From a virus, in the IMG/VR virus record IMGVR_UViG_3300032271_000565, positions 1 through 24,565 of that record: a stretch of 24,565 bases of DNA; one strand, given 5' to 3'. How positions within the stretch are numbered: position 1 is the first letter of the stretch; each line of letters opens with the position of its first letter. A program made the position numbers and the translations under genes. Shown here piece after piece: positions 13,503 through 22,223 of the stretch. A model generated the notes under the pieces. The model was given only the letters and a program-made list of their open reading frames with translations. It was not told the DNA's origin and did no database searches.

Positions 13503-16500
13503 TATATTGCTCCTAGTGTTCTATTTGTTGCAAGTGATTTAGAGTTTCTTTCAATCTCTTGCATAATTAAGTTTGCAAGAGCATTTGCATCCATTCCCGC
13601 TCCTGCGTTCACTGTAATATTATACACTGAATTGTCTGTGTTAACGGAAGAGTTTCCTCCGCCAGATCCCCCAGCAAAGTGGTATGCTCTTGCTATACCG
13701 CCCGTTGCAAAGTTTGGCACAAAAGTTCCAGAGTTGATGGCATCTAAAACGGCGGGACCATAGCGTTTTACAGAAGAAGCCCTAATTACATATTCTCCAT
13801 TAGACAACATTGCTGGAATCATATCATCTGTAGGTCCACCTGGACCCAGTACTCTACCTGCATTAGCAAAGTATGAAATTGGTCCACCATTTGCCCGCCC
13901 CACATGTGTATTTCTTCCTCCATTCAAAGATGTTCTATTTTGATGTTGTGCATCTCCTGTTCCGCCAGTTGGATTAATTATTGCTAATGCATCAGCATAT
14001 GCATTTTGTGCTCCTTTTGCGCCCTGATATTTTTTATCTCCCGACAAAATTAATTCAAACATTTTTGCTTGAACCGCAGCACTCTTAAGTCTTCCTTGTA
14101 AACCTTCAACTGCAGCAGCAGCTGGTCCAAGATTTGGGTTCTGTTTGTATAAGCTATCAAGTGCAGTTTTCAAATCACCAGAATTTGATCCTGCAGTTGC
14201 CAAAAGACCACCAATTCCCTTTTGTCCCATCATTGCTTTGAAGGCTTCTGCTGCTGTTGCATACTTACCCGTATTGATAGCATCAAGCATTTTTTGTTGT
14301 AATGTTTCAGCAGCATGTGCAGCAGTATTAGTATTAGTTGTTACTGTACTTGCAGCATTTGCTGCAGCAGTGCTAAGATTATTAATTTGATCGTTAAGTT
14401 TAGCAATTTTAACTTGTGTTTTATCAATTGCATTTTGATGTTTTTCAACCTGATCATTAAGATTATTAATTAATCTATCGTGAGCATCTTGTGCACTTTG
14501 ATCATTTACAGCAGCATTGTAAGCATTTTGTGCTTCTGCCATTGCAAATAAATCTCCAGATCCCGCTGCCTGAGAAACTTTTGCTTTTAGATCTGCAAGT
14601 GTTTGTTCATTTTGAATGCTTTGTTTTTGTTGCTGGAATCTTCTATCTTCTGCTTGAATTTCTTTATTAAGATCTTTAATGGCTGCTTCTTGAACTTTAA
14701 TATAATCATTCAAGTGTTTAATTTGATCTTGTTTTGCCTTTGTATTATTTTGTGTGGCTGTAGTAGCAGCGTTTTGACCACTTGCATCTTTTGCTGTAGC
14801 ATTTGACAAAATTCCGCCCATTGCGCCAGCAACTGCTTGCTGAGCATTGTATTTACCAATCATAGACGCAGCAAATGATGCATCTTGACCAATTTTAAGA
14901 TAATCTGCTTCTGACATTTTCATTCCAGTCATGGCTAATCTAGTAGCTACAGCAATTTGACCCGTACTTACATGCATAGTGTGAAGTTTATTATTTAGTG
15001 CTGCAAGTGCTGGATCATTTTGTTTTACTTGATCATTAAATGCTTTATAAGCATCACGGGTTTTTAAAACATCTGACATTACAGTTCCATATGCCCCTTT
15101 AGATCCTGCCCCCTGTGTTCCACCAGTTAAAGATGCTATTTGTTGAGGACTCATAGCTATTGTAGAATTATATAAGCTACTTCCTGTTGATTGAAATGAT
15201 GCTTGTGTATCTCCATATTGTACACCTGCTTTAGCATATTGCAACATTGTTTTATAATAGTCACGGGGAAATAATTTTGAATAATCTCCAGATTTACCAG
15301 TTGCTTCTGCTGCTGCTGTTGTTGCTGTAAGGAATGCGTCACCTGTAGACTTAGGAATAAGTTTAGATAATCCTGTTGAAATATTTCCTAAAGTAAGACC
15401 TGTTATTCCAGAACCCTGAATCATCCCAAGTGCATCGGCTTTTGATTTTGCTTTTGTTTGTCCTAAAGCTAAATCTGAAAGATATCTTTGTTTTGCCAAA
15501 TTAGAAATACTTGTAGTGTCTCCAGATTTTGCGTAATTTTGTATTTGTTGTCTTGCTGAAGCAATTGTTGGATCTTGAGAATTTGCGTAAACTTGAGCAG
15601 CAGCACTAATTGCTGATGAATTTTTGCTTACCGCTTTTTCAGCAGTAATATTAACATTAGTAAAATCAGCAACTTTAATTCCTAAATTTTGAATTGATTC
15701 TGCCGTCATATCTGTTGCAGTTTTTTGTGCATCTGCCAACATTTGAGCTTTTTGTCTTTGCTCATCCATATATTTACTTAGCAAACTAAATCCTGCAACA
15801 GCACCTGCAATACCCAATGCAACTGGACCAGTGGCACCAAACATCATAGCCATACCGCCCATATTCATACCCATGCCAAGACCGCTTACTGCTGATTGAC
15901 CCATTCCTGGTGCCATTTTTGAACCCAATTGATCAAGAAGCATTCCACTCATCTGCATACCCATCATGCCCTTCATGCCCTTCATGCCAGACAAGAAACC
16001 TTTTGATCCTCCGCCACCTTCTGCAACAACTTCAGATTGTAATTTTTCAGCAGCAGCTTTTGCTTGAGCAGGTGAATATCCTGCACCTCTATATGTACTA
16101 TAATAATCATACAAGCCTTTTGCTCCAGCACTTGGATTTGCAGCATACTGAGCTAAGTTTCTTTTCCTTTCAAGGTCTGCATTAAACATAGTCATTGTTG
16201 TTGAAATCTTAGCACCAGCTTCTTTGAATGAATCTGAGAACTGCATGCCTTTCATCATTACCGCTTCTTTAGTAGATGTAAAGGCTGTACCAATCTTATC
16301 AGCACCATATCTAATTTGAGAATTAAGCATGTCTGTTGCTGGCAATGATTCAACATTTCTTAGTACTCCTCTATTAGCATTTGAGCCTCCGTAATATTCA
16401 CCTGGTCGATTTCCAAATTGAAGATTATATGCAGATTCTCCCAAGAGAAGTTTTAATAAATCTCCACCACCCGACAAACGCATTGGCGATGATGGTCTAC

Positions 16501-19500
16501 CCATTCTAAATCCTACACCACCACCTGAAGCAAGGTGGGCGGTACCCGAATTAATTCCATCCATAAATGATGAGCCATGTGCAGCAACTGCTTCTGGAGA
16601 CATAACATACTCACCATTTGAAAGCATTGCAGGAATTTGACCACCTTGTGCAAATTCAAATAATGGAAGTTCTGCAACTGCTCCTTCTAAATTAAATATT
16701 GTATCAGACACAGTTGCAATTTTTTCAGGATTTGGCAAACTATTTCTTCTCATATGTGCAGCAATACCTGTCATCGAAGCTAATTTATTGGCATATGCTC
16801 TTTTCCCTCCAGCCAGCATCGATTGTTGAAAGGACATAGAGTCTGACTCATAAGGACTATTTGGATCAAATGGTCTAGAAGTTCTAATTCCTGCAGGACC
16901 TCTAGTTAATAATTTTTGTCCTATTAATCTTGGGTCTCTTAAAAATCTTGAAAATTCTAATGCTTCTTCATATGAAACTGGCTGACCATTTCTTAAAAGA
17001 ACATTATTTACTAATGGATAATCTTTTACTAAATCAGAATTAGCCCATCCATACATTTGTTTTAATAACTGATTGTAAGATGTTGGAGCCATTGTAGTTA
17101 GTCCAGGAGTGAATAATTTATTTCCTCCGAAAAAATGTGATTTGTCCCATCCACCAAAAGTATCCATATTGTTTAAAGAGATAAATTGATCTAATGCTGA
17201 ATAATTTAGAGATCTTGCAAGTTTGTCAAACTTCGGTCTCATCATTGTATCTTTTCTTGATACAGGTCCTGCATTAGAAAGATATTGAATTGCACCACCT
17301 GTAGCATATCCATTATTAATAGCATCTAATGTTCCACGACCATATTTACTTACTGAAGATGCTTTAATTACATATTCCCCGCCTGAAAGCATTGCAGGAA
17401 TTTTATCATCCGTTGGTCCACCAGGACCACTTATGTAGCCACCTGTGGCAAATTTAGGAGTTGTTGCAATTGCAGTTGCTTGTCTAATTAATTGATTTGA
17501 TTGACCAGTTGTAGCACCAATTGCTGAAAGTCCCGCCCGATCTGCTGCTAATGAAATTCCAGTTTGTATCTCTGCTGCACCTAGTGCTGCTGCTTCTGGG
17601 TTCATCATCATCATAGATTGCATAAGAGCTTCTCGCTCCATTGTAATTCTTTGAACAATGGCGGTGTCAATTGCATTAAGTTCTGCATCTAGACCCATTA
17701 ATGCAGTTCTAATTGCACCAACTTTTTGACCCGCTTCGCCTTCCATAGAGACTTTAATTTCTGAAATAATTGATTCAACTTTTGCAGAATTACGAATTCC
17801 CAATTCATAAATTTTTTGTTCCATTGCCAAGTGGTCTGCAAGCTTTGTATGAAATTCTTCTTCTGAGAAAATAACATCATTTATATAAGATTCTGCTTTT
17901 GCTTTTTGCTCTGTTGTTAAATTTTCTAATTTTACACTTTCTGTTCCAAAAAGATCTACCAGTTGTGCTTTTGCAATATCATCTGCTTTTGAAATGCCCA
18001 TAAGGAGTTTGTCATGCTCTTCAATTAGAGATTGCATATTCTTTTCTACAAGTGCTTCTTTTGTAACTCCCGTTTTTCCACCATAAATAGCTTCTGCAGA
18101 ATTCATCTTGTTATTAAGTACTGATCCTATACCTGCTGGAGCAACTGTCCATTGTGCAGGAAGTCCACCTCTTTCAAGATATCCGCCTTGTGCTGAAAAT
18201 GCTGGACCAATTTGTGATTCCATTGCCATCATGTTTGGATACTTCATTCTTTCTTCAGGAGACATATTGATATATGCTTCTCTTAAAGAAGAACCCGCAA
18301 ACATATGAGGTCTAACAATTCCAGTAGTTTTGCTTGCATTACTATAGAAAGGATTTACTGTTCTAAAGTCTGAGTAAGTTTGATTAGAAACAGGAATAGC
18401 TGGCATTCCAATTCCCATTCCAGGAATTCTTGCAAGTTGTTCAGCCATTTTTGCAATTGCTGCATTTAAAATTTCATAGGCATCTGCGGTAGTATGAACA
18501 GATGATGTAAGACCATCTTGAAGAGCTTTTGCTGCTTCAATTCCCTTGTCTGTTTGCTGAAACATTTCGTTCATAGACTTTATGCCTGTAAGCAAGCCAC
18601 CTTGTGCAAAGCCTCTTCTAAAAGCACTAAGAGAAGTATATGCTTTAAAAATTTGACCAGCTAAGTTAGTAAACAAACCGACTAACATAATAATTGGACC
18701 TGCAACAACCATACCTGTAAGACCGCCACCAATAAGCATGCCTAATATATGACCAACTGGACCAAGCATCTTGCCAATTCTTCCAACAAATCCTACTACT
18801 TTATCAAGTGCATTTCCAATTGCAGTAAAATCTTTTAGGAATGTTCTGCCTAATGGAATAAGGTCTGCTTGTAAAGTTGCTTTCATTTTTTGGAATTGTG
18901 CTGCTGGTGTTTTATTACTTGCAACATCAATTTCTTGTTTTGCAACTGCAGCAAGTTGAGCATTTGATTGTCCATAAAGTTGAAGCACTTTAGCACTCTG
19001 AGATCCAGACTTACCTAAGTTATCTAAGAGAGCGGTAACACGAGCAAACTGGAACTTACCAAAAAGTTCTTCAATTGCACGAAGCCTTTCAGATTTAGGT
19101 AATGCATCAAGAGATTGCTGAAGACCTTGAACCATTCCCATAACATTATTTGCATTTTTAGAAGCAAGTTGTTCTAAGTCAACACCCATTGACTTAAAGT
19201 CTTTCTTTGCCTGTGTGGTAGGTTTAATAATAGATGCAATCATAGATTTAATTGCGTTAGCACCTTGTGCAGCAGGAACACCTGACTCCTTCATAGCTAC
19301 AAGCATTGCAACGAAATCTTTATAAGTTCCGCCCATCTGTTGAATAATTGGACCAACACGAGGAATTGCGTCAATAATATCTTGCATTGTTGTAGATGTA
19401 GAGTGCTTTGCAGCATTAAGGAAGTCAACAGCACCTTGAATTTCATTTGTTTGTAATTTAAATACGTTTTGCAAAGATACCATAGCACCAGCTGCTTGAT

Positions 19501-20374
19501 TTGCTTGCAAGTCACCTAGTTTCATCAATCTGGTAGTTGCTTCAGTAGCACTAATAAGATTTTTTCCTTCAAGACCGATTGATGAAAATGTTTTTGCAAC
19601 TTCAACTGTATCGGACATTGCCACGCCCATAGTTCTTGCAGTTTTATCCGCAAGGTCTGTTACGGCTTTTTCAATTTGATCAAGTGTTGCTTGTGACTGA
19701 ACTACAGCATGAGCACCATAAACTTTCAACATAGAAGTCATTTGCTTATCAAAATCTAGATAAGCTTTAGATGCTGCTGCTCCAAACATTGCTAGAGGCA
19801 TTGTAAGACCTACTGTGAGCTGACGACCAGCCCACTGGGTATTTTTACCAAAGTTAATCATACCTGTGGAGATTGCTCTCATGGTGCTATTTAGAGCAGT
19901 CATTCTAACTGCTGCTGCTTCAGATGTTGCACCAAGTTCTTCTACGCTTGCATTGGTAGAAGTAATCATTTTTGCATATCCCGCCATTTGCGGGTCAGGC
20001 ATAAATACAGACTTCATTAACCTTGTTTGTCTATTAACAAGGTCATTCATTAATTGAGACCCACCCTTGGCTTCTTGTCGCCAAACTCTCCAAGCTTCGC
20101 TAAGTCCTACTTGACCTTTTGCCAATCTTGTTGCAAACTGATCCACATGATCAGTCATCTTGATAGATTCAATATTAAATGCTTTTGTAGCAAGAACAGT
20201 TCTTTCAAACTCTTGCCTAATAGTTCCGATTCTATCGGAAACAGCTTTCATCTGTGAAGGTCCACCAATTGGGACACTTTGTAATTCTGCTACACTTGCT
20301 TTAAGTGCAGCAAGTTGGCTCTCAAGTTGTTTAAAGTTAGCAATTGCCTCAACTTGAATTCTTACATTAGCCAC
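13502..20374 (-). CDS. Tail tape measure protein
   Basis: The 2290-aa protein is the longest in the window and follows the frameshifted chaperone gene, which is the classic tape measure position. Residues 1-60 are coiled coil. Residues about 175-500 form the TP901-type core (NTQWAGRQLTVGLTMPLAMF through the VAMKESGVPAAQGANAIKSM region). Hydrophobic segments lie at about 540-580 and 1500-1530; long coiled coils at about 1880-2010. Three copies of a GGPTDD.IPAML..GEYV unit occur. I see no lysozyme or NlpC/P60 motif. The protein sets tail length; at the usual 0.15 nm per residue it predicts a tail near 340 nm. The start is GTG, sharing one base with the previous TAG and seven bases after GGAGG. 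Confidence 0.95.
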   Translation of the reverse strand: MANVRIQVEAIANFKQLESQLAALKASVAELQSVPIGGPSQMKAVSDRIGTIRQEFERTVLATKAFNIESIKMTDHVDQFATRLAKGQVGLSEAWRVWRQEAKGGSQLMNDLVNRQTRLMKSVFMPDPQMAGYAKMITSTNASVEELGATSEAAAVRMTALNSTMRAISTGMINFGKNTQWAGRQLTVGLTMPLAMFGAAASKAYLDFDKQMTSMLKVYGAHAVVQSQATLDQIEKAVTDLADKTARTMGVAMSDTVEVAKTFSSIGLEGKNLISATEATTRLMKLGDLQANQAAGAMVSLQNVFKLQTNEIQGAVDFLNAAKHSTSTTMQDIIDAIPRVGPIIQQMGGTYKDFVAMLVAMKESGVPAAQGANAIKSMIASIIKPTTQAKKDFKSMGVDLEQLASKNANNVMGMVQGLQQSLDALPKSERLRAIEELFGKFQFARVTALLDNLGKSGSQSAKVLQLYGQSNAQLAAVAKQEIDVASNKTPAAQFQKMKATLQADLIPLGRTFLKDFTAIGNALDKVVGFVGRIGKMLGPVGHILGMLIGGGLTGMVVAGPIIMLVGLFTNLAGQIFKAYTSLSAFRRGFAQGGLLTGIKSMNEMFQQTDKGIEAAKALQDGLTSSVHTTADAYEILNAAIAKMAEQLARIPGMGIGMPAIPVSNQTYSDFRTVNPFYSNASKTTGIVRPHMFAGSSLREAYINMSPEERMKYPNMMAMESQIGPAFSAQGGYLERGGLPAQWTVAPAGIGSVLNNKMNSAEAIYGGKTGVTKEALVEKNMQSLIEEHDKLLMGISKADDIAKAQLVDLFGTESVKLENLTTEQKAKAESYINDVIFSEEEFHTKLADHLAMEQKIYELGIRNSAKVESIISEIKVSMEGEAGQKVGAIRTALMGLDAELNAIDTAIVQRITMEREALMQSMMMMNPEAAALGAAEIQTGISLAADRAGLSAIGATTGQSNQLIRQATAIATTPKFATGGYISGPGGPTDDKIPAMLSGGEYVIKASSVSKYGRGTLDAINNGYATGGAIQYLSNAGPVSRKDTMMRPKFDKLARSLNYSALDQFISLNNMDTFGGWDKSHFFGGNKLFTPGLTTMAPTSYNQLLKQMYGWANSDLVKDYPLVNNVLLRNGQPVSYEEALEFSRFLRDPRLIGQKLLTRGPAGIRTSRPFDPNSPYESDSMSFQQSMLAGGKRAYANKLASMTGIAAHMRRNSLPNPEKIATVSDTIFNLEGAVAELPLFEFAQGGQIPAMLSNGEYVMSPEAVAAHGSSFMDGINSGTAHLASGGGVGFRMGRPSSPMRLSGGGDLLKLLLGESAYNLQFGNRPGEYYGGSNANRGVLRNVESLPATDMLNSQIRYGADKIGTAFTSTKEAVMMKGMQFSDSFKEAGAKISTTMTMFNADLERKRNLAQYAANPSAGAKGLYDYYSTYRGAGYSPAQAKAAAEKLQSEVVAEGGGGSKGFLSGMKGMKGMMGMQMSGMLLDQLGSKMAPGMGQSAVSGLGMGMNMGGMAMMFGATGPVALGIAGAVAGFSLLSKYMDEQRQKAQMLADAQKTATDMTAESIQNLGIKVADFTNVNITAEKAVSKNSSAISAAAQVYANSQDPTIASARQQIQNYAKSGDTTSISNLAKQRYLSDLALGQTKAKSKADALGMIQGSGITGLTLGNISTGLSKLIPKSTGDAFLTATTAAAEATGKSGDYSKLFPRDYYKTMLQYAKAGVQYGDTQASFQSTGSSLYNSTIAMSPQQIASLTGGTQGAGSKGAYGTVMSDVLKTRDAYKAFNDQVKQNDPALAALNNKLHTMHVSTGQIAVATRLAMTGMKMSEADYLKIGQDASFAASMIGKYNAQQAVAGAMGGILSNATAKDASGQNAATTATQNNTKAKQDQIKHLNDYIKVQEAAIKDLNKEIQAEDRRFQQQKQSIQNEQTLADLKAKVSQAAGSGDLFAMAEAQNAYNAAVNDQSAQDAHDRLINNLNDQVEKHQNAIDKTQVKIAKLNDQINNLSTAAANAASTVTTNTNTAAHAAETLQQKMLDAINTGKYATAAEAFKAMMGQKGIGGLLATAGSNSGDLKTALDSLYKQNPNLGPAAAAVEGLQGRLKSAAVQAKMFELILSGDKKYQGAKGAQNAYADALAIINPTGGTGDAQHQNRTSLNGGRNTHVGRANGGPISYFANAGRVLGPGGPTDDMIPAMLSNGEYVIRASSVKRYGPAVLDAINSGTFVPNFATGGIARAYHFAGGSGGGNSSVNTDNSVYNITVNAGAGMDANALANLIMQEIERNSKSLATNRTLGAI
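13705..13855 (-). repeat. Tape measure IPAML repeat, copy 3
   Basis: This encodes roughly residues 2174-2224, including GPGGPTDDMIPAMLSNGEYV and then IRASSVKRYGPAVLDAINSG. It is nearly identical in protein sequence to the copy near residue 1000, but the DNA has diverged at many codon third positions, so it is an old duplication under selection or a conserved unit. Confidence 0.75.
15965..15988 (-). repeat. 9-bp tandem repeat in the tape measure gene
   Basis: About 2.7 perfect copies of a 9-bp unit (CATGCCCTT on the plus strand) encode the GMKGMKGMM part of a methionine-rich stretch. The reading frame is kept because the unit is a multiple of three. Confidence 0.8.
16545..16652 (-). repeat. 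Tape measure IPAML repeat, copy 2 (diverged)
   Basis: This encodes about residues 1242-1277, with GGQIPAMLSNGEYVMSPEAV and AAHGSSFMDGINSG. The GPGGPTDD lead-in of the other copies is missing, but the IPAML.(N/G)GEYV core and the C-terminal INSG element are kept. Confidence 0.7.
17300..17455 (-). repeat. Tape measure IPAML repeat, copy 1
   Basis: This encodes about residues 974-1025, including GPGGPTDDKIPAMLSGGEYV, then IKASSVSKYGRGTLDAINNG and a GYATGG turn. It matches copy 3 at most positions of the core. Confidence 0.75.
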
Positions 20375-20993
20375 TAGATTTCCTCCACATATCCCAGACC
20401 TAAATCAATACCAAAGCCAGCTTCTGCTGCTTTGTATCCTTTAAGACCTGTGATGTCATTTTCATTTTTGTCTTGCTCAACTTTTTCAGAAAGATCAACT
20501 CCCTGAATAGCTGCATTGAATTTGTTTGACCTATCTTCTTTTTTGTGAATTGCTTTAACTGTTGCAAGCAATTCATCGATAGATAATTCAGATTCAAGCT
20601 CTTCATAATTTTTCCAACGACCTAAGAGGAAAACCTCTGATTCTAACTCGGCTAAGTCTAGTTCAGACCAACTAGACCCGCCGTTTGAAGGTTTGGGTCG
20701 TTAAGTTTCAGTCCTCCAGCCACTTCAAGAATTCTCATCATAGTTGGAACTTCAATGATTTCTTCAAAAGCATCTTTGTCTTTAGAAAGCTCTGGCTTAA
20801 ACTGCTCTAGGCAAACCATTGCTGCTTCAATGAAAATCTCCATAACCTGATCTTCTGTTGTAATATCTTCTTGTTCAGTCTTTTTAATGACTTCCATAAA
20901 TTTCTTTAAATTTTTAATGGATAGTGGTCTAATAGTCAAAGACGAACCATCCGAAAGTTGAATTTCCTCAACTTCATATACTGTTGTTGGCAT
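20374..20993 (-). CDS. Tail assembly chaperone G-T fusion, made by -1 frameshift
   Basis: The frame of the G protein continues, after one base is read twice at CCCAAAC (20697-20691), through an open frame to TAG at 20376-20374. The product is about 206 aa: 101 residues of G, then 105 residues starting PSNGGSSWSELDLAELESEV and FLLGRWKNYEELESEL. The WSELDL and LGRW pattern is typical of the T part of siphophage G-T chaperones, which binds the tape measure while the G part recruits tail tube subunits. The T part has no start codon or ribosome site of its own in the right place. It ends one base into the tape measure start. Lambda gpG/gpGT is the model for this family. Confidence 0.88.
20658..20993 (-). 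CDS. Tail assembly chaperone G (unshifted product)
   Basis: Normal decoding from the ATG at 20993 gives 111 aa beginning MPTTVYEVEEIQLSDGSSLT and stopping at TAG 20660-20658. It is acidic and helical in its second half (EDQVMEIFIEAAMVCLEQF), as expected of gpG-like chaperones that coat the tape measure during tail assembly. A TTG 27 bases upstream could open the frame further, but AGGAG stands seven bases before the ATG at 20993 and the predicted transcription start lies downstream of that TTG, so the longer form is rejected. The gene follows the major tail protein and its terminator. Confidence 0.87.
   Translation of the reverse strand: MPTTVYEVEEIQLSDGSSLTIRPLSIKNLKKFMEVIKKTEQEDITTEDQVMEIFIEAAMVCLEQFKPELSKDKDAFEEIIEVPTMMRILEVAGGLKLNDPNLQTAGLVGLN
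20691..20697 (-). promoter_or_regulatory. Programmed -1 frameshift slippery heptamer C CCA AAC
   Basis: The zero-frame codons GAC CCA AAC contain CCCAAAC, an exact X XXY YYZ heptamer, 33 bases before the G stop codon. Slipping back one base joins G to the open T frame. It is the only perfect heptamer of this kind I found in the overlap between the two frames. Confidence 0.82.
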
Positions 20994-21020
20994 ATTTTTA
21001 CTCCTAAATATCTTATACAA

Positions 21021-21029
21021 ATTATACCA
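21021..21029 (-). promoter_or_regulatory. Extended -10 promoter TGGTATAAT before the chaperone genes
   Basis: A perfect extended -10 box follows directly after the terminator of the major tail protein unit. The predicted start near 21014 gives a leader of about 20 bases with AGGAG before the ATG at 20993. The region 17 bases upstream (TATGTT, 21049-21044) is a weak -35 and overlaps the terminator's T run. Confidence 0.65.
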
Positions 21030-21039
21030 AAATATATAG

Positions 21040-21076
21040 AAAAAACATAAATACCCCCCAAAATTTGGAGGGTATT
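21040..21076 (-). terminator. Intrinsic terminator after the major tail protein gene
   Basis: On the minus strand a 10-bp stem (AATACCCTCC paired with GGGGGGTATT, one G-U pair) encloses a 7-base AT loop and is followed by TATG and six T. It lies 20 bases after the major tail protein stop and works only in the direction of transcription, as the other side has no matching A/T run. Confidence 0.85.
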
Positions 21077-21096
21077 CATGTTAAGATATTTGATTC

Positions 21097-22164
21097 TTAT
21101 GCGTTTGTGTAAACACGGTCAATAATTACACCGTATTCTGCACCATCGTACAAGTCACTATCGTCTGGAAGACAACGGAACTCCACTGGGAATTCTGTTG
21201 CAGCATCACGCTTCAATCCATGAGATGATGTAATCACCTGAACAACACGGCGAGCAACGTATACACGCTCCTTGTTTGTAGTTGTTACATTTGAAGTACC
21301 ATTCTTGATTGTACCTGAAGCAGTTCCAATACCTGATGCAGTAGCACCAAACTGTGCTGGAGCATTACCAACAGCAACAATAGAACGCTCCACTGGGGCA
21401 TCACCAAGAGCACCAGCTTCAATGTTTAAGGTTGCATTAGCATTGCTTGCTGTATCAACAACAATGTTGATTGTAACATCATTAGCTGCAGATCCAGTTA
21501 CACCACCTGGGTAGAACTGTGCTGAACCATAAAGAGTTGCACTACCTGAAGCTGCAGTGTTACCTGGATCAACCAAGATCACAGTAGCTACGGCACCAGA
21601 AGAGTTGCGAACAACATTCCACAATGCGCCACCCGCAGAAATTGGGCTAGTTGTAACCGAATTTGCTGCAGTTGCTAGTGTTGAACCTGATGCTGAAATG
21701 CTTGCGCTTGTTGCACCACCAGTGTTGTTATTAAGCATAACTGGATAGTTACCTGCACCACCTGCGTATGTTGTGTACTTCTCGTTCTGACCAAATACAA
21801 GCTGCAAGTTCTCAAGAGTACCTTCTGTAAGAGAAGTTCTCAAGATAACCTTTAGAGTGTGCTTGAAAAGACGGGCAGCATCAAGAAGCTGATCAACAAC
21901 AACATCATTGTAACCTGGTTCGTAAGAGACCTCAAGTCCAGTGTTTGTGTATCCTGCATCTCTCCAGTAAGAGGAGTTTGTAAGATAGTTTCTTGCACTG
22001 GTGGCTGGGGTCCAGTTAACATCACCCTGTGTGTTTACTAGAGATGAGATTGTTTGTGCCTGTGTCATTGAGACACCTGGCTTTGTTACTGGGCGGTATG
22101 CACCCGTACCACGAGATACGAATAATTGTGCAGCACCGACCAAAATATTTCTAACGTCTGACAT
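21097..22164 (-). CDS. Major tail (tube) protein
   Basis: The 355-aa protein begins MSDVRNILVGAAQLFVSRGT and GAYRPVTKPG. The N-terminal part (NTQGDVNWTPATSARNYLTN, later NTGLEVSYEPGYNDVVVDQL) and the C-terminal part (RVYVARRVVQVITSSHGLKR then EFPVEFRCLPDDSDLYDGAE) form the tail-tube-like fold seen in siphophage tube proteins. Residues about 150-270 are an A, S, T, G and V rich insertion that may be a surface-exposed domain on the tube. The gene has its own promoter and terminator, and its G+C in sampled 60-base lines is 42-52 percent against about 27 percent in a sampled tail terminator line, which fits codon selection in a very highly expressed structural gene. Its place before the G/GT chaperone is diagnostic. 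Confidence 0.87.
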   Translation of the reverse strand: MSDVRNILVGAAQLFVSRGTGAYRPVTKPGVSMTQAQTISSLVNTQGDVNWTPATSARNYLTNSSYWRDAGYTNTGLEVSYEPGYNDVVVDQLLDAARLFKHTLKVILRTSLTEGTLENLQLVFGQNEKYTTYAGGAGNYPVMLNNNTGGATSASISASGSTLATAANSVTTSPISAGGALWNVVRNSSGAVATVILVDPGNTAASGSATLYGSAQFYPGGVTGSAANDVTINIVVDTASNANATLNIEAGALGDAPVERSIVAVGNAPAQFGATASGIGTASGTIKNGTSNVTTTNKERVYVARRVVQVITSSHGLKRDAATEFPVEFRCLPDDSDLYDGAEYGVIIDRVYTNA

Positions 22165-22223
22165 ATTAAATTTTCACCTACTTTCATTTTATGAAATATT
22201 GGCTAATTCACTTCCTCATCTTT

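Noticed and set aside
14145-20357. Plus-strand frames opposite the tape measure gene
   Set aside because: They are shadows of a strongly supported minus-strand gene, with no ribosome sites or recognisable protein features.
13502-20374. Lysozyme or peptidase domain in the tape measure
   Set aside because: Such domains occur in some tape measures, but I saw no catalytic motif here.
20400-20606. 68-aa frame starting MKSLNLNYLSMN
   Set aside because: It overlaps the T frame of the chaperone over its full length, has no ribosome site and low-complexity composition; the -1 frame gives the conserved T domain.
20676-20690. GCG GGT as frameshift site
   Set aside because: Backward slipping would mispair the Ala tRNA; CCCAAAC upstream is a perfect heptamer and in the right frame.
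20994-21020. TTG start for the G protein giving 120 aa
   Set aside because: The TTG lies upstream of the predicted transcription start and has no ribosome site, while AGGAG precedes the ATG at 20993.
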